A DNA stretch of 64,000 nucleotides, taken from Haloimpatiens lingqiaonensis (lineage in GTDB: Bacteria > Bacillota > Clostridia > Clostridiales > Clostridiaceae). The position numbers and the translations under genes are program-made. Numbering within the stretch: the first letter of the stretch is position 1; every line of letters begins with the position of its first letter. The notes beneath the pieces were generated by a model. It had not been told where the DNA came from, made no database searches, and saw only the letters and a program-made list of their open reading frames with translations. Below, in pieces: positions 1 through 7,702 of this stretch. Location: the NCBI RefSeq assembly GCF_044502415.1, contig NZ_CP172402.1; one strand, 5' to 3'.

Positions 1-2
1 TT

Positions 3-67
3 AAAATGCCCAATTTTATTCTTTGGTTATTTAAAATAATCAAAAGGAATAAAGTTGGGCATTTTTT
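3..67. terminator. bidirectional hairpin terminator
   Basis: Positions 3-21 pair with 47-66 (core ATGCCCAA with TTGGGCAT), and an A-rich run on one side and a T-run on the other would make it work in both directions. It lies immediately past the stop codon of the minus-strand gene that ends at 75. Confidence 0.75.
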
Positions 68-73
68 TATAAG

Positions 74-89
74 ATTAATGAACCGTCCC
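74..89 (-). repeat. REP-like repeat copy 1 (overlaps a stop codon)
   Basis: Read on the minus strand it is GGGACGGTTCATTAAT. The identical 16-mer occurs in the same orientation at 928-943, so the pair brackets one gene. The neighbouring bases are also similar (GGACAAGCTA versus GTCCAAGCCG). This copy supplies the last codons and TAA stop of the DUF4184 gene. The motif resembles GGGGAC-GGTTC repeats linked to REP-associated tyrosine transposases in Firmicutes; that link is from memory, not from a search. Confidence 0.6.
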
Positions 90-848
90 TAGCTTGTCCG
101 AGTAAAATGATACAATTATGTATCCAAAAAATAATCCATTTATGAAAGTTACTACAGAGTTTCCAATGGGTTTAAGTCCTAAATTTATAAAATTAATGTA
201 AATAGAAATTAAAATAAAAAGGATACCAATACATAATGGAATCAAATGATATATAAATTTTCTTTTTGATGTTAATTTTGATACATTCTTCTTTTTAAAG
301 ATTATGGAGCTAGTATCTCTTTTAAAATACAAAAATATTAATATAGCAATTAAACCTAAAAAAGTACTGAAGTGTTGAAGTAATTTATATATAGGAAAAC
401 TAATATTTATAAATTGTATTTTTCTATTTAATAAGGGTATTAAAGTTACAAAATAACCATTTGTATGAGTAAAGCCATCCCAAAGTACATGAGTTATCAT
501 ACCTAGAATACATGAATAAGTAAATATAATTATTTTTTTTATAGAGTTTAAGTTCCAACGTTTTTCACTTATGTACCAATACCACTGGTCTAATGGAGAA
601 AAACAGTGATTTATAAAGGGCTTTTTTATTATATTGTGAAAAATATAAGCAATAACAAAACATAGTGGCAAATCTAAAAAGATAAAACCTGAAAAACAGT
701 GGCCTATAGTTGAAAAAGGTTTAAAGTGTAGAAAATATTCAAAATCTGGGGCCATGCTTCCTAATATTAAACCAGTAAAACTAAAATATTTTTTCCATTT
801 GCTTTTTATAGGTAAAATTGCAGCTGGATGTGCGAAAGTAAAAGGCAT
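75..848 (-). CDS. DUF4184 family integral membrane protein
   Basis: Multi-spanning membrane protein whose N-terminus MPFTFAHPAA and following segment are typical of DUF4184 proteins, a family loosely related to membrane-bound metal-dependent hydrolases; no substrate is known. An acidic motif (GSMAPDFEYF) and a histidine-rich stretch (HVLWDGFTHTNGY) are visible and could bind metal. I chose the ATG at 848 because GGAGCG lies just upstream on the minus strand and the family begins exactly there. The longer open frame to 980 only adds residues encoded by the upstream REP repeat. The C-terminus (KLGTVH) is encoded by the downstream REP repeat, so the native C-terminus may have been replaced. It stands alone, with a terminator right after it. 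Confidence 0.75.
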   Translation of the reverse strand: MPFTFAHPAAILPIKSKWKKYFSFTGLILGSMAPDFEYFLHFKPFSTIGHCFSGFIFLDLPLCFVIAYIFHNIIKKPFINHCFSPLDQWYWYISEKRWNLNSIKKIIIFTYSCILGMITHVLWDGFTHTNGYFVTLIPLLNRKIQFINISFPIYKLLQHFSTFLGLIAILIFLYFKRDTSSIIFKKKNVSKLTSKRKFIYHLIPLCIGILFILISIYINFINLGLKPIGNSVVTFINGLFFGYIIVSFYSDKLGTVH

Positions 849-927
849 AATATCGCTCCTAACTAAAAATAATAATTTAATTTTATTTATTAACAGTAAA
901 ACTGTCAATAAATAAATTGTTAATAAA

Positions 928-943
928 ATTAATGAACCGTCCC
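928..943 (-). repeat. REP-like repeat copy 2
   Basis: Same 16-mer and same orientation as 74-89, located 80 bp upstream of the DUF4184 start codon. Between here and the next element (about 944-1192) I see only AT-rich, weakly repetitive DNA with several TTTAAGCTAG-like words. Confidence 0.6.
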
Positions 944-1192
944 CGGCTTGGACAAGAACGTATGTATGTATAAAATACATTTTTTTGTCTATAATGTAAA
1001 ATAGGAAATACCTAAATACGGTGTAACAACTCTTAGGTGTAACAAATCTTAAGTTTAAGCTAGTAAATTTAAGTTAGAATAAAAGCTAGTATATTTAAGC
1101 TTTTAAGCTAGAATAAAAAAACTTCCTGGCAAACTTACAAATTTGTTTATGAGTTGTGTTAAAATAAGTAGTATGGTTTTCTAATTACAGGT

Positions 1193-1201
1193 AGAAGGAG
1201 G
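1193..1201 (+). promoter_or_regulatory. stranded Shine-Dalgarno sequence of recQ
   Basis: AGAAGGAGG is a near-perfect ribosome binding site with no start codon behind it. If the insertion 1201-2778 is removed, the sequence becomes AGAAGGAGG-ATAATCA-ATG, placing it 7 nt before the recQ start at 2787. The AT-rich 250 bp upstream would then hold the original recQ promoter. Confidence 0.7.
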
Positions 1202-1279
1202 ATATCTTTAGTTACTAAAAGTATATACAAATGTATTTAGAAATAGTAAAATGTGCTTACGAAAAGGAAGTGAGTACAT

Positions 1280-1447
1280 TTGAAAAATAATAACTATAAA
1301 CCAAATGAATTTGCAGAATTAATTAATGTATCAGTTAGAACATTGCAAAGATGGGATAACGAAGGAATATTAAAAGTATTTAGAACACCAACAAATAGGA
1401 GATATTATACTTATGAACAATATAAAGAAAATATAAGAAAAAAATAA
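1280..1447 (+). pseudogene. N-terminal HTH remnant of IS607 TnpA
   Basis: A 55-codon frame with TTG start 7 nt behind AAGGAAG. It encodes a MerR-like helix-turn-helix: KPNEFAELINVSVRTLQRWD, then an NRRYYTYEQY wing. This is the DNA-binding part of IS607-family serine transposases, which are normally about 190-220 residues. The resolvase catalytic domain is absent and the frame stops 6 bp before tnpB, so it is a deletion product or an HTH-only derivative kept as a regulator of tnpB. It was too short to be expected as a classical gene but its start, SD and frame are intact. Confidence 0.7.
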
Positions 1448-1453
1448 AGGAAG

Positions 1454-2623
1454 ATGAAGAAGTTGAAAAAAGCATACAAAATAGAAATTAAACCAATAGA
1501 AGAACAGATAACTAAAATTCATAAAACTATTGGTGTAAGTAGGTTCATATACAATTTTTATATTGCTTATAATAAAGAAGTTTACGAAAAAGAGAAAAAA
1601 TTTATTAGTGGTATGGATTTTTCTAAATGGCTTAATAACAAATATATTCCTAATAATCCTGACAAAGCGTGGATTAAAGAAGTGTCTTCCAAAGCTACTA
1701 AGCAAGCCATTATGAATGGAGAAAAAGCATTCAAGAAATTCTTTAAAGGGGAAAGCGGCTTTCCTAAATTTAAGAAAAAGAAAAATCAAGATGTTAAAGC
1801 TTACCTTCCAAAGAATAATAAAACAGATTGGACTATTGAAAGACATAGAGTTAAAGTTCCAACTTTAGGTTGGGTTAGATTAAAAGAATTTGGATACATT
1901 CCAGTTAACTCTATAGTTAAAAGTGGTACAGTAAGTCAAAAAGCAGATAGATATTTTGTTTCAATTTTAGTTGAAGAAGCTATTAATTTAGACAATAAAC
2001 CTTATTCAGAAGGAATAGGCGTAGACCTTGGACTAAAAGATTTTGCAATTTGTAATAATGGCTTAACTAAAAAGAATATTAACAAAACTGAAACAGTTAA
2101 AAAAGCAGACAAGAAACTAAAACGTGAGCAAAGAAAACTTTCAAGAAAATATGAAAGTTTAAAATTAAGAAATAAAAAAGAGAAAGGAGAAGCTACTCGT
2201 CAAAATATCCAAAAACAAATAGTAAAGGTACAAAAACTTCATCAAAGACTTACAAATATAAGAACTGATTACATAAATAAAACAGTGAATGAGTTAATAA
2301 AACAAAAACCAAGTTTTATAACTATTGAAGATTTAAATGTAAGTGGAATGATGAAGAATAGGCATTTAGCAAAGGCAATTGCTGGGCAGAAGTTTTATGA
2401 ATTTAGAAGTAAGCTTATTTCAAAAGCCAAGCAAAACAATATTGAAATAAGGATAGTTGATAGATTCTATCCTAGTAGTAAAATGTGTAGTTGTTGTGGA
2501 GCATATAAAAAAGATTTAAAACTATCTGATAGAGTTTATAAATGCAGTTGTGGACTTTCTATTGATAGAGATTTAAATGCTTCAATAAATTTAGCTAATG
2601 CAAAAGAATATAAGATAGCTTAA
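1454..2623 (+). CDS. tnpB: RNA-guided nuclease TnpB (IS607 type)
   Basis: 389 residues, full length for TnpB (OrfB_IS605/OrfB_Zn ribbon). The RuvC-like catalytic acids are visible: D in GVDLGLKDFA (about residue 190), E in ITIEDLNVSG (about 293) and D in DRDLNASIN (about 373). The zinc ribbon is CSCCGAYKKDL...YKCSCG. TnpB proteins are guided by an omega RNA from the element's right end and cut the vacated donor site, helping element retention. AAAGGAAG precedes the ATG, and the gene follows the TnpA remnant by 6 bp. All catalytic residues appear present, so activity is plausible although transposition by this copy is not. Confidence 0.9.
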   Translation: MKKLKKAYKIEIKPIEEQITKIHKTIGVSRFIYNFYIAYNKEVYEKEKKFISGMDFSKWLNNKYIPNNPDKAWIKEVSSKATKQAIMNGEKAFKKFFKGESGFPKFKKKKNQDVKAYLPKNNKTDWTIERHRVKVPTLGWVRLKEFGYIPVNSIVKSGTVSQKADRYFVSILVEEAINLDNKPYSEGIGVDLGLKDFAICNNGLTKKNINKTETVKKADKKLKREQRKLSRKYESLKLRNKKEKGEATRQNIQKQIVKVQKLHQRLTNIRTDYINKTVNELIKQKPSFITIEDLNVSGMMKNRHLAKAIAGQKFYEFRSKLISKAKQNNIEIRIVDRFYPSSKMCSCCGAYKKDLKLSDRVYKCSCGLSIDRDLNASINLANAKEYKIA

Positions 2624-2629
2624 TTAAAC

Positions 2630-2798
2630 AAGCACTTATATGTGTACCCAAGGCTATTTGGGGAATTAACGACTGTGGAGTGCTATACAAACTGTAGTAG
2701 CTTCGGCAAGGCAGAGTACATTGAAGCAGTAATAATCTCAATATGGATACATTTGACCATATTTTGAGTAGCAGCATAGATAATCAATGTATAATTTG
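2630..2798 (+). ncRNA. putative omega RNA scaffold and guide
   Basis: The 155 bases after tnpB are non-coding and foldable (for example AATATGG/CCATATT near the right end), where IS607 omega RNAs normally lie. If the element ends at 2778, the guide is the adjoining flank starting GATAATCAATG, which covers the recQ start codon. This follows the known TnpB rule and is inferred from position, not from a covariance model. Confidence 0.45.
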
Positions 2799-4961
2799 GA
2801 AGCGGTTCTTAAAAAATATTTTGGATATGACAATTTTAGAAAAGGTCAGAAGGAAATTATTGATAGCGTGGTAAATGGGAGAGATGTAGTAGGTATAATG
2901 CCTACTGGAGCAGGAAAATCTCTTTGTTTTCAAATTCCTGCTATTATTTTTAGTGGAATTACTATAGTTGTGTCCCCACTGATTTCTCTTATGAAGGATC
3001 AAGTTGACAGTTTAAGAGAACAGGGGATAGAAGCTACTTATATAAATAGTACACTTTCAGAAATGGAGTATATGGAGAGAATTCAAGGCATATCCGTAGG
3101 GGATTATAAGCTTGTTTATATAGCTCCTGAAAGATTGGAGTCAGAAGGGTTTTGTAGAATGTTAAACCAGGTGGAAGTATCTTTTGTAGCCATAGATGAA
3201 GCTCACTGTATATCCCAATGGGCTCATGACTTTAGACCTAGCTATAAAAAAATAGGAGATTTTATAAAAGGGTTTTCAAAAAGGCCTGTGGTAGGGGCAT
3301 ACACTGCAACAGCTACAGAGAAAGTAAAGGAAGATATAGTAAAACTTTTAGAATTAAATTGTCCCAAGGTTTATGTAACTGGATTTGATAGAGAAAACTT
3401 GTTTTTTTCAGTATTAAGGGGAGAAGATAATCAGAACTATATATTATCATATATAGAAGGGCACAAAGAAGACACTGGAATTATATATACAGCTACAAGA
3501 AGAGAAACTGAAAGCATATATAATTTTTTATTAAAGCATGGAATAAAAGCAGGATTGTACCATGCAGGATTAAGCGATAGGGAAAGGGAAGAATGGCAAA
3601 ATAGATTTGCTTATGATGATATAGATGTAATGGTGGCAACTAATGCCTTCGGTATGGGTATTGACAAACATAATATTAAATTTGTAATTCACAACAACAT
3701 GCCTAAAAATTTGGAAGCGTATTATCAAGAAGCAGGACGTGCAGGCAGAGATGGCGGAAAAAGTGAATGCATACTTTTATTTAATGCAAGGGATGTTCAG
3801 CTTCAAAGCTTTTTTATAGAACAAAGTGATTTACCTCAATATAGAAAAGAATATGAGTATGAAAAATTGAGAGAGATGGTAGATTATTGCTATACATCAA
3901 AATGCCTTAGAAAATACATATTAGAGTATTTTGGAGATACAGTGGATTATGAGGAATGTGAAAATTGCGGTAACTGTTTAGATGAAGGAGAATTTAGGGA
4001 TATAACATTAGAAGCTCAAAAAATATTTTCTTGCATTTATAGAATGAGGGAAAGATATGGCAGTGGTATGGTGGTTGATGTACTAAGAGGTTCACAGAAT
4101 AAAAAGCTTTTATCTGCAGGACTAAACAAATTATCCACCTATGGAATAATGCCGGAGTATAGTAAAAGGGATTTGATGAATGTAATTAATAAATTAGTAG
4201 CAGACGGTTATTTGAAACTTACCAATGATGGATATCCAGTAGTTAAATTAACAGCAAAGGCAGTGCAGGTTTTAAAAAGCAAAGCTAGGGTAACAATGAA
4301 AGTTGCAAAGGTTAAAAAGGCTATTAAGGCGGATAATCAATTGTTTAACTTATTAAGAACCATTAGAAAGCAGATATCAGAAGAAGAAAAAGTTCCACCA
4401 TATATAGTGTTTGGAGATAGCTCTTTAAAAGAGATGAGTGAGTATATGCCTATTAATAAAGAAGAGTTTTTAAGTATAAGTGGAGTAGGAGAAATAAAGT
4501 ATGAAAGATATGGAGAGAGATTTTTAAAGGGCATACAGGATTATGTGGAGGAAAATAACATCCAAAGAGGAAACTTTTTAAAACCTATAAGAAGTGTAGA
4601 TGATAATTTAAAAATCAAAAATGAAGAAAATAAAAATGCTAAAACTCCAAGTCATTATATAACTTATGATATGTATTGTCAGGGAAAAAGTTTAGAGGAT
4701 ATTGCAAAGGAAAGAAATATTATATTGAGAACGGTAGAAGATCACATAGTTAAATGCTATATGGAAGGAAAGGAATTAGATATTAATGAATTTGTGCCAA
4801 AAGAATACATGGAGATAATTAAAAAAGCCATATATAAAGTAGGCACAGAGAAGTTAAAACCTATAAAAGATGAATTGCCAGAAGAAGTAAAGTATTTTTG
4901 GATAAAATTAGTTATGTATCAGGATAAGTTGGAAACTAATGAAAATGAAAGAGTTGTATAG
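2787..4961 (+). CDS. recQ: ATP-dependent DNA helicase RecQ
   Basis: 3'-5' helicase of superfamily 2 for recombination and stalled-fork repair. Walker A PTGAGKS lies near residue 42 and the DEAH box VAIDEAHCISQW near 138. Motif VI is QEAGRAGRDG, and the zinc-binding RQC region has CLRKYILEYFG..CENCGNC near 375-395. An HRDC domain lies near 515-595 and an extra C-terminal HTH-like domain (SLEDIAKERNIILRTVEDH) follows, as in many clostridial RecQ proteins; 724 residues fits this long form. The first ATG follows an in-frame TAA at 2781. There is no convincing ribosome binding site directly upstream, because an IS607-type insertion appears to have separated the gene from its own (1193-1201). Expression is therefore uncertain although the protein is intact. 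Confidence 0.95.
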   Translation: MYNLEAVLKKYFGYDNFRKGQKEIIDSVVNGRDVVGIMPTGAGKSLCFQIPAIIFSGITIVVSPLISLMKDQVDSLREQGIEATYINSTLSEMEYMERIQGISVGDYKLVYIAPERLESEGFCRMLNQVEVSFVAIDEAHCISQWAHDFRPSYKKIGDFIKGFSKRPVVGAYTATATEKVKEDIVKLLELNCPKVYVTGFDRENLFFSVLRGEDNQNYILSYIEGHKEDTGIIYTATRRETESIYNFLLKHGIKAGLYHAGLSDREREEWQNRFAYDDIDVMVATNAFGMGIDKHNIKFVIHNNMPKNLEAYYQEAGRAGRDGGKSECILLFNARDVQLQSFFIEQSDLPQYRKEYEYEKLREMVDYCYTSKCLRKYILEYFGDTVDYEECENCGNCLDEGEFRDITLEAQKIFSCIYRMRERYGSGMVVDVLRGSQNKKLLSAGLNKLSTYGIMPEYSKRDLMNVINKLVADGYLKLTNDGYPVVKLTAKAVQVLKSKARVTMKVAKVKKAIKADNQLFNLLRTIRKQISEEEKVPPYIVFGDSSLKEMSEYMPINKEEFLSISGVGEIKYERYGERFLKGIQDYVEENNIQRGNFLKPIRSVDDNLKIKNEENKNAKTPSHYITYDMYCQGKSLEDIAKERNIILRTVEDHIVKCYMEGKELDINEFVPKEYMEIIKKAIYKVGTEKLKPIKDELPEEVKYFWIKLVMYQDKLETNENERVV

Positions 4962-5031
4962 CTGTCATATAAAATTTCTATGAGATATAAAATAGTGCAA
5001 GTATACACCAAAAATATTTTATTAATAGTTA

Positions 5032-5059
5032 TTGAATTTTTGGGGCATTGTGGTAAAAT
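5032..5059 (+). promoter_or_regulatory. probable cysS promoter
   Basis: TTGAAT (5032-5037), a 16-nt spacer and TAAAAT (5054-5059). Transcription would begin near 5066, just before the hairpin at 5075-5097, so the hairpin would be in the cysS leader. Confidence 0.45.
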
Positions 5060-5074
5060 TTTATTAGAGATTTC

Positions 5075-5105
5075 ACCGCAGGAATGTATCCTGCGGTTTT
5101 GTTTT
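5075..5105 (+). terminator. hairpin terminator between recQ and cysS
   Basis: ACCGCAGGA pairs with TCCTGCGGT (9 bp, 5-nt loop), followed by TTTTGTTTT. It ends recQ transcription, or attenuates cysS if the promoter at 5032-5059 is used. I found no T-box features in the short leader. Confidence 0.8.
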
Positions 5106-5132
5106 ATTTAATCAATTTATAGGAGGGACATT

Positions 5133-6542
5133 ATGGATTTCTATGTTTACAACACCTTAACCAGAAAAAAAGAAGAATTTATACCTGTAAAAGAAGGAAA
5201 AGTTGGTATGTATACTTGTGGACCAACAGTTTATAACTATGCACATATTGGAAATCTAAGGACATATATTTTTGAGGATGTTTTGAAAAAGTCTTTAGAG
5301 TATATAGGATATAAAGTAAAACACGTAATGAATATAACAGATGTAGGTCATCTCCAATCTGATGCAGATGAAGGTGAAGATAAAATGGCATTAGGAGCAA
5401 AACGTGAAAATAAAAGCCCTTGGGAAATAGCTAGATTTTACGAGGATGCATTTTTTGATGATTGTAAAAAGCTTAATATAAAAAGACCAAATGTTACTTG
5501 CAGAGCTACAGAACATATAGATGATATGGTAAATCTTATAAAAAAATTAGAAGAAAAAGAATATATTTATATAGCTAATGGCAATGTTTATTATCAAATA
5601 GATAAATTTAAAGATTATACTAAATTAGCAAACTTAAGTATAGATGAACTAGAGGCTGGTAGTAGAGTAGATGTAGATGTACACAAAAAGAATCCTTTGG
5701 ACTTCGTACTTTGGTTTACTAATTCTAAATTTACTAATCAAATAATGCAATGGGACTCTCCATGGGGTAAGGGCTTTCCAGGGTGGCATTTAGAGTGTTC
5801 TGCTATGTCTATAAAATACCTAGGAGAAAGAGTGGATATACACTGTGGCGGAATAGATCATATACCAGTACATCATACTAATGAAATAGCACAGTCAGAA
5901 GGTGCTTTAGGACATAAATGGGTAAATTACTGGATGCACGGTGAATTTTTAGTTTTGGATAGTGGAAAGATGTCAAAATCTAGTGGGGATTTCTTAACTT
6001 TATCAAGACTTATAGAAGAAGGTTTTGATGCTTTAGATTATAGATATTTCTGTCTTCAATCTAGATATAGAAAACAGCTTTTATTTAGTTTCCAAAGCTT
6101 AGAGGAGGCTAGCAAGGGACTAAAAAAATTAAAAGAAAGAATATTTAACATAGGTAAGTCAGTGAATGAAGAGGAAGAAGTAAATGAGGAAAATATACAA
6201 GAATACAATAATAAATTTAAAGCATGCATATGCGATGATTTAAATATACCTAATGCTTTTACAACTCTTCATGAAGTTTTAAAACATCAAGATTTAACTA
6301 ATAGGGAAAAGATTATATTAGTTAAGGATTTTGATAAGGTACTTGCATTAGATTTATTAAATTATAAAGAAGAAAAAAATCTAGATATAGATGAGGAACA
6401 TATAAACCATCTAATAGTTGAGAGAAATGAAGCTAGGAAAAATAAAGACTGGGCTAAAGCAGATGAAATTAGAAACAAGCTTTCAGAGATGAACATAGAA
6501 CTTATAGATACCAAAGAAGGAACAACATGGAAGGCAAGATAG
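5133..6542 (+). CDS. cysS: cysteinyl-tRNA synthetase
   Basis: Charges tRNA-Cys with cysteine in the cytoplasm. The class I signature AHIGN is at residues 37-41 and KMSKS is in DSGKMSKSSGDF near 275. The catalytic zinc ligands are recognisable: C29 in MYTCGPTVYN, C in WHLECSAMS, and the histidine/glutamate group in HCGGIDHIPVHHTNEIAQSE. Length of 469 residues is normal. AGGAGG lies 7 nt before the ATG. The gene stands alone between a terminator and a 340-bp gene-free stretch. Confidence 0.97.
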   Translation: MDFYVYNTLTRKKEEFIPVKEGKVGMYTCGPTVYNYAHIGNLRTYIFEDVLKKSLEYIGYKVKHVMNITDVGHLQSDADEGEDKMALGAKRENKSPWEIARFYEDAFFDDCKKLNIKRPNVTCRATEHIDDMVNLIKKLEEKEYIYIANGNVYYQIDKFKDYTKLANLSIDELEAGSRVDVDVHKKNPLDFVLWFTNSKFTNQIMQWDSPWGKGFPGWHLECSAMSIKYLGERVDIHCGGIDHIPVHHTNEIAQSEGALGHKWVNYWMHGEFLVLDSGKMSKSSGDFLTLSRLIEEGFDALDYRYFCLQSRYRKQLLFSFQSLEEASKGLKKLKERIFNIGKSVNEEEEVNEENIQEYNNKFKACICDDLNIPNAFTTLHEVLKHQDLTNREKIILVKDFDKVLALDLLNYKEEKNLDIDEEHINHLIVERNEARKNKDWAKADEIRNKLSEMNIELIDTKEGTTWKAR

Positions 6543-6736
6543 AAACTAAAATAACAAATAACAAATATCAAATAATTCAACCTTCGCAGTTATAAAATAA
6601 AAAATTAAAATAAAGAATAAATAGATTAACTATAATTTGAAGATAAATAATAGCTAAGAAGTAAAATGATAATAATAGCAAATTCACAATAAGGTAGTAG
6701 TAAAAATGAATTTATAGAAAAGCAAAATTACAATGA

Positions 6737-6845
6737 AATGGGGTTGCTGCACTAAGAGTAAATACTATAATATATTGTGCTAATTTTAAATTTGCAAAAC
6801 AATATATTGTATATAAATTTCTTAATGCAACAGCTCCATTTTTTA
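6737..6845. terminator. long imperfect hairpin in the cysS-gntR gap
   Basis: AATGGGGTTGCTGCA (6737-6751) pairs with TGCAACAGCTCCATT (6826-6840), with G-U pairs, around a 74-nt AT-rich loop, and is followed by TTTTTTA. It sits between the convergent genes cysS and gntR and may end both. The rest of 6543-6884 is AT-rich without other signals. Confidence 0.45.
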
Positions 6846-6884
6846 CAAATGTAAATATGAATGTGATTTTGAAAATAAAGTTTA

Positions 6885-7514
6885 CTATATTATGCTATTA
6901 TGAATTCTTTCTCTTGCATTGGTTAAATGAGTTTCCATTATTGTTTTGGCTTTTTTGCCATCTTTATTTTTTAATGCTTCAATTAGTGCAATGTGATCTT
7001 CTACAGCAGTATCCTTAAGCAAATGCATATAAGGGTCTATCATTACTATACGTCTGCCTTCATCTAGAAGCTTGTCAATTAACTCAATTAGTTTTTTATT
7101 TCCAGAGGCCTCTGCTATTATTGTATGAAATTTTTTATTGTATTCCCATATGCAATCGCAATCAGGATATTTAACTAGATTTTCTAACTTTTTTATTTGT
7201 TCTTTGGTGATTTTAACTGCAGCTAGTTCTGCGGCAGCGCCTTCTAGAAGTATTCTAATAAAATACATTTCTAAAATATCCACATGAGTTATGGTTTTTA
7301 TCATATATCCATTTTTAGGAATGGCTTCTAGCAGATTATCTTGGCATAACATAGTCATAGCTTCTCTTACGGGAGTTCTGCTCACTTCGAATTCCTTGGC
7401 TATAGTTGTTTCCAATAATATTTCAGATGGTTTATAGAAACCAGACAATATTCTGTCTCGTATATTTTCATAAACTTTTTCTCTTAAATTTTGTTTTAAA
7501 TTAGAATTTTTCAT
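6885..7514 (-). CDS. GntR-family (FadR subfamily) transcriptional regulator
   Basis: 209-residue repressor/activator. The N-terminal winged helix has the GntR signature (EFEVSRTPVREAMTML) followed by an FCD ligand-binding domain carrying the conserved acidic/histidine positions (EYNKKFHTIIAEASGN, ETHLTNARER) that usually coordinate a metal and bind a small organic acid. I start it at the ATG at 7514 because GGAGG lies 5 nt upstream on the minus strand; the longer frame to 7550 merely reads through that SD. It is divergent from the lytS-lytR-cstA genes, with two repeated palindromic words in between, so it probably controls itself and perhaps that cluster. The ligand is unknown. Confidence 0.88.
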   Translation of the reverse strand: MKNSNLKQNLREKVYENIRDRILSGFYKPSEILLETTIAKEFEVSRTPVREAMTMLCQDNLLEAIPKNGYMIKTITHVDILEMYFIRILLEGAAAELAAVKITKEQIKKLENLVKYPDCDCIWEYNKKFHTIIAEASGNKKLIELIDKLLDEGRRIVMIDPYMHLLKDTAVEDHIALIEALKNKDGKKAKTIMETHLTNARERIHNSII

Positions 7515-7543
7515 ATTAGCCTCCATTCTACAAATACGTAAGG

Positions 7544-7613
7544 TATACATTATATATTATACATTTAGGTTTAAAAATCCTTCTATAGGAAAAATAAAAT
7601 ATACATTATATAT
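7544..7613. promoter_or_regulatory. paired AT-rich operator-like sites
   Basis: TATACATTATATATTATACA at 7544-7563 is nearly self-complementary, and its first 14 bases recur exactly at 7600-7613. Both lie in the divergent gntR/lytS intergenic region, where an auto-regulated GntR protein would bind. Confidence 0.45.
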
Positions 7614-7702
7614 GAAATAATATAGATGGAACTTTTCAAATATAAAACAATAAACTATAATTGTTCTAAGAACATATAAAATTTTAAAGGAATGAATTTA
7701 TT

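Larger units (their letters stand above)
1201..2778 (+). mobile_element. IS607-type element (TnpA decayed, TnpB intact)
   Basis: Ends inferred from the reconstructed recQ leader: the left flank ends GGAG and the right flank resumes GATAATCA, consistent with IS607 insertion between two G residues without target duplication. It holds a MerR-type HTH remnant of the IS607 serine transposase, a full-length tnpB, and a structured 3' region whose right end contains the hairpin AATATGG/CCATATT (2742-2765 area). With no catalytic TnpA it cannot move by itself. Confidence 0.65.

Noticed and set aside
849..980. N-terminal 44-residue extension of the DUF4184 frame
   Set aside because: It is encoded by the upstream REP repeat, lacks an SD at its start, and the family's N-terminus begins at the ATG at 848 with a good SD.
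7662..7674. Palindrome TGTTCTAAGAACA upstream of lytS as a third copy of the nan operator
   Set aside because: The arms match but the centre has 3 rather than 4 bases and no CpG, so the half-site spacing differs; it may be an unrelated site.
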